Virus record (IMG/VR): IMGVR_UViG_3300042371_000474
Location: 1 to 20,684 of that record
DNA from: a virus
DNA length: 20,684 bases
Strand: one strand, 5' to 3'
The notes beneath the pieces were generated by a model, which was given only the letters and a program-made list of their open reading frames with translations, made no database searches and had not been told where the DNA came from. Every line of letters begins with the position of its first letter. Position 1 is the first letter of the stretch. The position numbers and the translations under genes were made by a program. Of this stretch, positions 8,601 to 15,940 are shown piece after piece.

Positions 8601-11600
8601 TAATTAATCCCGATTGGTCAACTAATTTTAACACACGAAACACTGAATTAACTATTAAAGTTAATACTGCACCCGCAGGCACTGGACTATTATATGGTAA
8701 AAATAGTACCCCAGTAACTTCTAATACACCTATCTCTTTGGTCACAGTTCCTATTTCCGGGTATAGTGCTAACTTTAACGTAGTTACAACCAACAGCTAT
8801 CTCACAGTCAACAGCAGTACTTCATTGGTATTGACAAACAGTGATTGGACCTTAGAAACGTGGGCAAATCCTATTGGTGATTATACAAACTTCAACTGTA
8901 TCATATCGAAAAGAATAAATGGGTCTTCATCGACGTCATATTCTATGTATCTGGCTCAAACCACGGGTAATTTGATGTTCTATAACGGGTATGCTGTTTA
9001 TTCTTCAAATACTCCTATACCAAATGGTCAGTGGAGCCACTTGGCAATAGTATATACCAGTGCTACTAATACTGCTACTAATTTAGTCAACATGTATATA
9101 AATGGAGTAAGAGTTCATAGCACTGTTGTCCAACCAACCGTAGATTATGCCACTCCTGTTACCATAGGATGGAGTAACTTTGGCCTTGAAAATTTTAGAG
9201 GTAAGTTAAGTAATTTGCGTATGTCCAGCAAGGCAGTCTATACCGGTAATTTTACCGTACCAGCTAGTCCCTTATTAAACACTCAGAGTTCTAGTACTAA
9301 CACAGCGGCATTGTTATCTTCAGATGTAGATTTATTAACATTACAAGATTCTACTTTTATCGATCGTTCGATATATAATAATTCAATTTCTCCAAGCGGT
9401 GTTAACTTTGTGCAGTTAGTTCCTGAAGGACCTGGATATTATTTTACCACTGCTACTAACGTATCAAATACGTTTACAAATTTCTATAATCCAATTACCT
9501 ACTACTCAGTGGGATTAAACACTAGGGCCACTGCTACTGCCACTGATTACATTACAATAAGTGGCAGTGAAACATTATTGGCCAACTTAAACAACTGGTC
9601 TTCTTCAACATATTACAGTGTTGAATATTGGATCAACCCCAATACACTATTGCAAACTGTTGATGCTAATACTTCAACTGCGGTTGTTGGTCAGATGCAG
9701 TTTAATTCTACAGTTACTTCTTGGACATTTGGCCCAGTGGGCAACGGTACTGTTAAATTTACTTATAATACTGGTACTACTTCAACCATTGCCACTACGG
9801 CAACAATTGGGCCGGGCAGATGGAATCACTTGGCGTTTGTTAAAAATGTAAACACACTGACAATTTATATTAATGGTGAACCGAGAGCCACTGCTCCTCT
9901 AGTAGGTACTCCTATTTCAAGTCTAGGTGCGTTTACAATTGGTGCTAGGAATAACACATATTTTAATGGTAGACTCAGCGACCTGAGAGTTATAAGTGGT
10001 GAGTTAGCTTATACAGGTACATTCACTGTAAATTATACTCCGTTGACAGCCATCACTGGTACACAACTACTAACCTTCCAAGATCCCACGTTTATAGATG
10101 AAAGTACTAACACATTTACCCTTAATACTGTAGGCAATCCTGTGATACTACGTGGCGGTCCTTATTTAAATTACACTGGAACAGTAAACACTAGTACTAT
10201 TAATCTAAGACAATTGTGGGTTCCTAACAGTATCTATACAAATAACACTGATCCGTTTGGTACAGTGGCCAATGGATTTACAGCACCGACAAGTATACCA
10301 CCAGGCTATTCGATTAATTTTTCTGGTAATGAAATGATTAGAACCAGTGAATCTACTGGTACTAGGGCATTAGACCTCTTAGGTGACTTTACCATAGAAG
10401 GTTGGTTCAGAAGAGATTCTGGAACAGCAGGCTCCTATATTTTAAATAGAGCCGGTGGATTAAACATAGCCTGGGCCAGTTATCAAATAGTGGCCAGCAA
10501 TGGCAGCGTTTGGTTTTCTGCCAGCTCTAATAACGCAGGAAGCTACGATATAGGCAGTGAAGGTAGCACAGGTACTATAGGATTTTACAATCTAGGTCAA
10601 TGGACTAACTTTCACATCACTAGAAATGGTAATGTTTACAGCGGATATGTAAATGGAGTAGGTGGTTTCCAACAGGTAACTACAGCAACTCCCTATAGTC
10701 CATCGTCACTGTTAGGAGTTGATCGAGGACTGGCGATTGGTGGAACGTTTATAACACAGTGGAATGGAAGTACCGCTTCCAATTACCTACCGGGTGCTGT
10801 TAGTAACATACGTATTAGTAGAACTGCGTCCCCATATTCGTTGTTTACAGGAACTCATTATACAAACTATTCAAACTACTTCAATGGTAGTAACGATTAT
10901 TTCCAGGTTAATACCAATACCAACACCGCTCTAGGATTTGGTGGCGGCGGAACAACCTGGACTGTGGAATGTTATCTACGTCCAAGTGGTAATTATTCGG
11001 CAACTAGAACTATATGGTCCAGTAGAGTAAGTGGTGCCGCAACGACCATGGCTCAAGGATATTTGAATGCAACTACCGGAGCTGTAAGTTTTTATAACGG
11101 AACTACCTTTATTTCTAGCTACACTCTACTACCCGACGTTTGGAGTCATGTGGCTTGGGTCTATGATGGAGCCACTATAAGAATATTTGTCAATGGTTTA
11201 TTAATATACACAAATCAAGCTACTGTAACCAATCAAGGACAACCTTTTACAGTCGGTGGTGGACGAGGTCTTGCAGAATTTTTCCAAGGATACATGAGTA
11301 ATCTGCGTGTAACCAGGGGTGTTCAAGTTTACACAACATCTAGTGCTTTGGTACTTGACGGAGACGTTACACAAGGTTACGGAGCATTGTTCAAAGACGG
11401 TAGTGCAGACCAAATCAATATTGCGTCTACAACCACATTTGGTCTTGGCACCAGTACATTTACCATAGAAGCCTTGGTATATCCAACATCTAATCCAAGT
11501 AACGGTCCGGGTACTTTATTTGAGTTTAGAACTAGTGCCAATAATACTGCTATGAATGGAAGAATCAACAGTAACTTAAATCTGATGTTCTTTGACGGTC

Positions 11601-14600
11601 CGCAAGTCATTGAAACTGCATTTACTGGTGCTAGAGTTAATGTACGAGAATGGAATCACATTGCCTGGGTACGTAACATAAACACCATGACAGCATATAT
11701 AAATGGTATCAGTGCAGGCAGTGTTAATTTATCACCCACGGTATCAACTTATGGTACATCACAACCATTGAGAATTGCAGCCAATCAGACTGCAGGTTAT
11801 AGCTTTGCCGGTATAATCAGCAATTTTAAAATTACCAGAGGTGTTGCTAGATATACAACTTCTACTTATGTAATACCAACAGCACCTTTGAGCGCCGATG
11901 CAAACACAATTTATCTAGCGTTACAAAGTAGCACATTTACAGCCACGTTCTCTAATACATACTCAGGTGTTAACGTAGCCATGACCCTAGGCGGTAACCC
12001 TGGTATTTCATCTAATGTGGGATACACAACTACGGGATCTATAGTAACTGTTCCGTATTTTAATAATCCTGCAATTCCTTTAAGCAATATTCAATCTTCG
12101 AGTACAAATACTAACTCTATTTCAGGAACACAGACTAGTTTACTGGTCATGCAAAATCCAGGCCCTGGTATTACAGATAACAGCACTTATGCATTTACAT
12201 CCACTATATTGAGTGGACATGTTTATGCCGCCCTATATCCTAATCCTACAACTTGGACTAACTTTATACCTAGTCCTATTACTCTTACAACTACAACTAA
12301 TACGGTATTGTTGATTGCATCTACTCCAATAGGTACTCAGACTAAAACTGTGCCGAGCTGGGCAGGAAGAATCTCAGCTTCCAGTTATCTAACACTGTCT
12401 AACAATAATAGACGATATCAGATACCTGGCAATTTTACCATAGAGGCATGGGTAAGACCACTTATAGCCTCAAATCACAGTATAGTATCATACTGGACAA
12501 ATGCCGCTCCCGGGTCATCTAGTTTTAGGATGGGAATAAGTGCTGGTAGAGGTTTATTGTTAGATTATGCTCAAGGTGCAACAGCCTTTACTCTCAGCAC
12601 ATCTACACAAATTGTGCCAATCAATACATGGACACACGTTGCTATTGTAAGAACAGGCTCCACTGTAAATTATTATGTGAATGGCGTACAGGATGCCACA
12701 GTTGGCACTATAACCGGTGCACTCAATGCCAGTACTTCTCCTTTATACGTTGGAATACAAGATCCGACTACCAGTAACTCGTTTCGAGGTGACATATCAA
12801 ATCTAAGGATTGTCAACGGTGTTGCTGTGTACACAGGAAACTTTACTCCTCCAAGTAATCGCTTAACCGCAAGCCAGGCAGCAGACACTAATATTAGTGC
12901 AATCACAACACAAACTGTATTGCTAACTTTACAAGATTCTGCGTTTGTTGACAACAGCACCGCTGCAACATTACCGCTTACCGTTGTCGGCATTCCATTT
13001 ATGACCAGATCAGCTGAAATTATTGCAGACACTGACATACACATTTATCAAGATATTTCAACTAGTTCTTTATATCTAAGCAATACTTCAACTTCAGTGG
13101 TTATACCAGTAATAAATTCTGTCAGTCCGTTTGGATCTGTGGTTAGTTCATCAACTTGGTACAGTAATTATTTCAACGGCACCAGTGATCTCTACACTAT
13201 AACAGCACAGACTGCCACAACTTTTGCTTCTACTAATTTTACTATAGAAGCCTGGGTACATCCTATATCAATAACTTCATACGCATGTATCCTTGATGCT
13301 AGAAGTGCTGCTGCAAGTACCTCTTGGGTATTTGGACTACGGTCAATCAATGGTGCTTATAGAGTAGAGTTATTCAACGGCGCAACTAATAACGGTAATA
13401 CGATTGTTCCTTTATACCAGTGGACTCACATAGCAATTACAAGATCGAGTAATGTATTAAGTTATTGGGTTAATGGTCAATTAGACACAACATCTACAAT
13501 CGCTACCACAGCCAATGCACAGGCAATCACGCAGAGACTAGGGTACCTGTATGATGGCGGTAGTAACGGATTTAACGGATTCATTTCCAATCTTCGTGTA
13601 GTACGTGGCATAGCAGCATATACATCTACCTTCACTCCGGCTCGCACATTGTCTATAACACAGGATGCTGGCACAGGAACACAGGCTATACCAGCAATCA
13701 CTGCGGCCAGTACTTACACAGGTACTACGCTGTTATTGTTCCAAGATCAGTATAATAAAGACAACGGACCACAAAATGTAAGAGTACTCCTAGCAGGAGG
13801 ATCTCCTATAGTGACTACTAACAGCCCTTATGGTTGGACCTCTGCTACCTATACCAGTACCAGTTTCCAAAGCATATTTAGAAAAACCGTGTCCATATCT
13901 AGCACAGTGACTGGATTTACTTATATTACTACTAGTACATCGAAGTTCCAGCGATTATATATTCCTGTAGTCTATGACCAACTTGTTCCGGACATATTCA
14001 CACAAGGTAGTGGAACCTACACTACAAACTTTAATGGTGCCAGTTATCTACTCATAGCTAATACTGCAACATTGGCAATGTCTAGCAGTTCTTGGACCAT
14101 GGAGGCTTGGATTAATCCTAGTATAAATCAAACGTTCTCGGTGAATCAAGGATTATTTGGCAAACGAATTGCCAACATTGTAACTGGTTCTTCGTACATG
14201 TCTTATTTGTCAGCAGCGACAGGCGTATTAAGTTTCAGCAACTTTAATACTACCTATACTACAAATTACAGACCGCCTGCTGGACAATGGACGCATGTTG
14301 CCTATGCGTTTTCAGTTAGCACTAGTACTTCTAATACCGGTACTATCAATATCTATGCCAACGGAAAAAATATATATTCTACAGCAACAACAATTGTAAA
14401 TAACACAGGTACATTTGTCATAGGTTACAATAATACAAGTACTGAATTTTTTGTTGGACAGATGAGTAATCTTCGTGTTACCAAAGGTAAAGCAGTTTAT
14501 ACAGGAGATTTTAATGTACCTCCGTATCCTTTGCTAACTGTGCAAAGTACATCTACTAATACTCAAGCATTATTAGACGACGATGTTGTATTGCTGACAT

Positions 14601-14971
14601 TACAAAGTTCTACGTTTATCAATAATTCAACAACACCGTTGACATTGTTTACTAGTATTGCTCCGATCATTACCTGGGGTGGACCTAGTTATGTATCTAC
14701 CAGTTCTTATAAGACCGACATAATGTCAAACGGTGAAGTGCGTGTTCCAATTAGTATCAATCAACAAGTTTTTGATCCTACAATTGAAAGGCATTCGACG
14801 GTATTGTATAACCCAGTAACAATAACCATAAATCCAAGTGTTCATGCATATCCAACCACTGGACTTTGGAGATACTTGCCCTACACCAAAGTTTCTACCA
14901 TTGCCATTGTTCCGTTTGTTCCAAGTGGACAGGAAGTCGGACCGGGTGGTTTGAGCGATTATTGGTCTTAA
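5627..14971 (+). CDS. Giant LamG-repeat (concanavalin A-like) virion adhesin, 3114 aa
   Basis: A single uninterrupted 3114-codon frame, started by ATG 5627 with GGAG at 5617-5620. After a short N-terminus containing SQLQITV it has about twelve LamG jelly-roll domains, each recognisable by an opening FNG...YL, then FTIE.WI.P, a central W-[N/T/S/Q]-H-[I/V/L]-A, a Y.NG turn, IG, and F.G.ISNLRV..G.AVYTG.FT. The core Trp falls near residues 160, 411, 645, 839, 1136, 1399, 1659, 1839, 2009, 2335, 2599 and 2888. Most domains end in a LLTLQDSTFIDNS-like segment. The C-terminal 110 residues are non-LamG and end in GLSDYWS. LamG/ConA-like domains typically bind carbohydrate, so a multivalent surface-glycan-binding role is likely for a phage; ligand specificity cannot be read. 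It is Ser/Thr/Asn-rich and poor in Lys and Cys. No protease, lyase or membrane motif is seen. It closes the virion block and is followed by a new promoter. Confidence 0.85.
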   Translation: MANGIAVFGSQLQITVNTNIKPLSPGYSLLTYNTPQQILQTDADGYHGNFQGASFFGVADQTELAAFSPSGFSGTFNGASDYLTLASNANFAFGAGNWTIEFWIYPTTTPGAGGQQIFDTRPASTQGVYPTIYFASDRTIRFYTSTADRITSSALTLNTWNHIAVTKNGSTTTMYLNGTATGSTYADTNTYIQAGIRIGASFTGGATIINYFAGNLSNLRVVRGVAVYTGTFTSPATPLSNTQTASTNIAAISTNTSTVILTLNTGTGFGLVSTQFTDRSSYNNTLTVAGGNPTMTPTYGISIGYPPAPIDLTMAIGGSSSVPGWAIQFNGSTGYIGVADNANIRFNAGDFTLEGWIYITNYTYANVLFSKGGSGNDWALATYPSTGKLYFALDATDYLYTTTPQVPLNTWTHIAAVRSGNTITLYLNGANVGTITFTGSFTSTGELRLGRGRNSSSNYFNGYISNARATKSALYTANFTPVAPLTVSTSSVILLTGQSSSIVDNSTNAYTINLYGSPTPSALGVFYTNGSISLTQQNTQPAPVVSFNGTSQFISTPVNAGAFTLASSTRPFTLELWVNPTAFTGITLISSSYPGAGIIPFVIGMSNGTDANGTSLGAFPWFNYYTGSVWAAGAISNTPLTLNTWQHVAVVFTGADAYIYINGTRTATWSGTTWIAGAATAQLLIGRRWDTGGSTFFTGFISNVRFTNGTALYLNDFTPAAPLTASTGVTSLLALTTATIGDASTNTFVLTVTGTPAPSISTSTYVYANNRISLPQGLAWTAECWINPSNRYTNYNTIFSKRGNLGTSYQGFLNIGDGRLGFFNGTIILSRFTPPPDKWTHCAWVFDINNNLYIYVDGRNVLTTATSVVEVVSPFTVGATYGSTNQPQEYFNGKISNLRVVKGTAVYTGDFTVPSFPLGLTQSASTNTVSISTSDVSLLTLQDSTLIDKSIHTTTFYSSVAPAIIAKGPGFYNTTTLFTDGTRNGFYEPTVVINPDWSTNFNTRNTELTIKVNTAPAGTGLLYGKNSTPVTSNTPISLVTVPISGYSANFNVVTTNSYLTVNSSTSLVLTNSDWTLETWANPIGDYTNFNCIISKRINGSSSTSYSMYLAQTTGNLMFYNGYAVYSSNTPIPNGQWSHLAIVYTSATNTATNLVNMYINGVRVHSTVVQPTVDYATPVTIGWSNFGLENFRGKLSNLRMSSKAVYTGNFTVPASPLLNTQSSSTNTAALLSSDVDLLTLQDSTFIDRSIYNNSISPSGVNFVQLVPEGPGYYFTTATNVSNTFTNFYNPITYYSVGLNTRATATATDYITISGSETLLANLNNWSSSTYYSVEYWINPNTLLQTVDANTSTAVVGQMQFNSTVTSWTFGPVGNGTVKFTYNTGTTSTIATTATIGPGRWNHLAFVKNVNTLTIYINGEPRATAPLVGTPISSLGAFTIGARNNTYFNGRLSDLRVISGELAYTGTFTVNYTPLTAITGTQLLTFQDPTFIDESTNTFTLNTVGNPVILRGGPYLNYTGTVNTSTINLRQLWVPNSIYTNNTDPFGTVANGFTAPTSIPPGYSINFSGNEMIRTSESTGTRALDLLGDFTIEGWFRRDSGTAGSYILNRAGGLNIAWASYQIVASNGSVWFSASSNNAGSYDIGSEGSTGTIGFYNLGQWTNFHITRNGNVYSGYVNGVGGFQQVTTATPYSPSSLLGVDRGLAIGGTFITQWNGSTASNYLPGAVSNIRISRTASPYSLFTGTHYTNYSNYFNGSNDYFQVNTNTNTALGFGGGGTTWTVECYLRPSGNYSATRTIWSSRVSGAATTMAQGYLNATTGAVSFYNGTTFISSYTLLPDVWSHVAWVYDGATIRIFVNGLLIYTNQATVTNQGQPFTVGGGRGLAEFFQGYMSNLRVTRGVQVYTTSSALVLDGDVTQGYGALFKDGSADQINIASTTTFGLGTSTFTIEALVYPTSNPSNGPGTLFEFRTSANNTAMNGRINSNLNLMFFDGPQVIETAFTGARVNVREWNHIAWVRNINTMTAYINGISAGSVNLSPTVSTYGTSQPLRIAANQTAGYSFAGIISNFKITRGVARYTTSTYVIPTAPLSADANTIYLALQSSTFTATFSNTYSGVNVAMTLGGNPGISSNVGYTTTGSIVTVPYFNNPAIPLSNIQSSSTNTNSISGTQTSLLVMQNPGPGITDNSTYAFTSTILSGHVYAALYPNPTTWTNFIPSPITLTTTTNTVLLIASTPIGTQTKTVPSWAGRISASSYLTLSNNNRRYQIPGNFTIEAWVRPLIASNHSIVSYWTNAAPGSSSFRMGISAGRGLLLDYAQGATAFTLSTSTQIVPINTWTHVAIVRTGSTVNYYVNGVQDATVGTITGALNASTSPLYVGIQDPTTSNSFRGDISNLRIVNGVAVYTGNFTPPSNRLTASQAADTNISAITTQTVLLTLQDSAFVDNSTAATLPLTVVGIPFMTRSAEIIADTDIHIYQDISTSSLYLSNTSTSVVIPVINSVSPFGSVVSSSTWYSNYFNGTSDLYTITAQTATTFASTNFTIEAWVHPISITSYACILDARSAAASTSWVFGLRSINGAYRVELFNGATNNGNTIVPLYQWTHIAITRSSNVLSYWVNGQLDTTSTIATTANAQAITQRLGYLYDGGSNGFNGFISNLRVVRGIAAYTSTFTPARTLSITQDAGTGTQAIPAITAASTYTGTTLLLFQDQYNKDNGPQNVRVLLAGGSPIVTTNSPYGWTSATYTSTSFQSIFRKTVSISSTVTGFTYITTSTSKFQRLYIPVVYDQLVPDIFTQGSGTYTTNFNGASYLLIANTATLAMSSSSWTMEAWINPSINQTFSVNQGLFGKRIANIVTGSSYMSYLSAATGVLSFSNFNTTYTTNYRPPAGQWTHVAYAFSVSTSTSNTGTINIYANGKNIYSTATTIVNNTGTFVIGYNNTSTEFFVGQMSNLRVTKGKAVYTGDFNVPPYPLLTVQSTSTNTQALLDDDVVLLTLQSSTFINNSTTPLTLFTSIAPIITWGGPSYVSTSSYKTDIMSNGEVRVPISINQQVFDPTIERHSTVLYNPVTITINPSVHAYPTTGLWRYLPYTKVSTIAIVPFVPSGQEVGPGGLSDYWS
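5839..14620 (+). repeat. Array of twelve LamG-like coding repeats
   Basis: Approximate domain starts are 5839, 6599, 7254, 7920, 8760, 9520, 10306, 10868, 11375, 12359, 13163 and 14018. The core Trp codons are at 6104, 6857, 7559, 8141, 9032, 9821, 10601, 11141, 11651, 12629, 13421 and 14288. Spacing between cores runs from 170 to 326 residues. The repeats are clear in protein but strongly diverged in DNA, so this is an old array. Domain seven is the only one where the His of W-x-H is replaced (W-T-N). Confidence 0.85.
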
Positions 14972-14975
14972 AAAG

Positions 14976-15004
14976 TAGACAGAAATTTTTCCTTCCTGTA
15001 TAAT
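14976..15004 (+). promoter_or_regulatory. Sigma70-type promoter for the dioxygenase/glycosyltransferase genes
   Basis: The -35 box TAGACA (14976-14981) matches TTGACA in five of six positions. A 17-nt spacer separates it from a perfect TATAAT (14999-15004). It starts five bases after the stop of the giant gene and points into the dioxygenase. Initiation is expected near 15011, giving a leader of about 27 nt. This implies expression independent of the upstream virion genes, possibly early in infection. Confidence 0.75.
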
Positions 15005-15005
15005 A

Positions 15006-15026
15006 ACAGTTAAATATCTTAACTGT
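15006..15026 (+). promoter_or_regulatory. Perfect 8-bp inverted repeat at the promoter/RBS of the dioxygenase gene
   Basis: ACAGTTAA (15006-15013), a five-base centre ATATC, and TTAACTGT (15019-15026) form a perfect inverted repeat. It starts two bases after the -10 box and spans the expected transcription start, and it ends immediately before the Shine-Dalgarno AAGGA (15027-15031). It could be a repressor operator or, if transcription starts early, a hairpin affecting ribosome access. The right-hand end of the left arm plus the centre also reads TTAAATA, resembling a T4 late core. Confidence 0.55.
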
Positions 15027-15037
15027 AAGGAACAAAT

Positions 15038-15940
15038 ATGAGACCGCATGAAGTTAACGACACTGAAACTGGAGTAATGGGATGGTATCTAGATGATACA
15101 TCAATCTGTGATGAAATAATTCAATACCACAAGGATATGACTGAAACGGGTGTTGCACAGAGAGGCGTTAGTTATAAATCTCAAGTACACAAAGAATTTA
15201 AAGATAGTTGGGATGTTCCACTTTTAAATAAGACATTGCATAACAAATATGTTAGCATATTAGCAGAAGTTCATGGTCGATATAGCTCAATAAATGAATA
15301 TGCCTTAGCCGAAGGCCCTGTAACAATGTTAGAAACAATTAATATACAAAGGTATATACCACCAGAAGGCGGTTTTCACGGTTGGCACAGCGAGAGAAGT
15401 TCCGATGTAGAACATTCTTTTCATAGAGCATTCACTTATATGACATATCTCAATGATGTAACCGATTGCGGTGAAACAGAATGGTGGTATCAAAAATTTA
15501 AAATTGAACCTGAAAAAGGTTTAACTCTTATATGGCCTGCGTACTGGTGGTGGACACATCGAGGAATCGCTAGCCCCACTCAAGAAAAATATATTGTTAC
15601 CGGATGGTTGCATCATCGAACTCCGAGGATGAAATCTTCGAACCTAGCCAATATTTACAATAACATAACCGGTAAAACTGAAAAACAAGAAGCTATCGAT
15701 TCACTGCCAAGTAATGTCAAAGATTTTATACAAGACCTGGGTCTTAATACACAGTCCGGCAACAAAAGTTTACCAAAACATATACCCAGTGATATGATTG
15801 ACAATATCAGTAATTTAACTCCAGATCAGTATGAGGGAATCTTTGGAGAAAAAATGAAAAAGAATGCAAAGGTTGTTGAAGAAAAAATTAATTTCAATAA
15901 GATTGAAATTCCAATTACAATTAGAGATGACAAGGTTTAA
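15038..15940 (+). CDS. 2-oxoglutarate/Fe(II)-dependent dioxygenase (prolyl-4-hydroxylase-like), 300 aa
   Basis: A non-haem iron oxygenase of the P4H-like superfamily, predicted to couple oxidative decarboxylation of 2-oxoglutarate to hydroxylation of a substrate. Visible features: RYIPPEGGFHGWHSE (105-119) with the iron-binding pair H117-x-E119 (a HxE variant of the usual HxD); YLNDVTDCGETEWWYQ (137-152), the conserved GGETEF-like strand; and W-T-H-R-G with distal iron ligand H174, followed by K184 in EKYIVTGW, a candidate 2-oxoglutarate-binding basic residue. Residues after about 205 form a polar C-terminal extension outside the catalytic core. Related enzymes occur in many T4-like cyanophages and pelagiphages, mostly with unknown substrates. 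ATG 15038 has AAGGA at 15027-15031. The stop abuts the next start with no gap, so oxygenase and glycosyltransferase are probably coupled. Substrate is unknown: a virion protein, a host protein or a glycan/lipid are all possible. Confidence 0.88.
   Translation: MRPHEVNDTETGVMGWYLDDTSICDEIIQYHKDMTETGVAQRGVSYKSQVHKEFKDSWDVPLLNKTLHNKYVSILAEVHGRYSSINEYALAEGPVTMLETINIQRYIPPEGGFHGWHSERSSDVEHSFHRAFTYMTYLNDVTDCGETEWWYQKFKIEPEKGLTLIWPAYWWWTHRGIASPTQEKYIVTGWLHHRTPRMKSSNLANIYNNITGKTEKQEAIDSLPSNVKDFIQDLGLNTQSGNKSLPKHIPSDMIDNISNLTPDQYEGIFGEKMKKNAKVVEEKINFNKIEIPITIRDDKV

Noticed and set aside
12673-13044. 123-codon open frame on the minus strand inside the giant LamG gene
   Set aside because: It lies wholly antisense to a continuous conserved LamG domain, and its product has no recognisable domain. 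Ser/Thr-rich coding DNA often leaves such antisense frames open.
14972-14998. Terminator after the giant gene
   Set aside because: There is a short T-run (14986-14990) but no stable stem before it, so read-through into the next gene is possible.
14726-15049. 107-codon minus-strand frame across the end of the giant gene and the promoter region
   Set aside because: It overlaps a supported gene end, the sigma70 promoter and the start of the dioxygenase, and its sequence resembles no domain.
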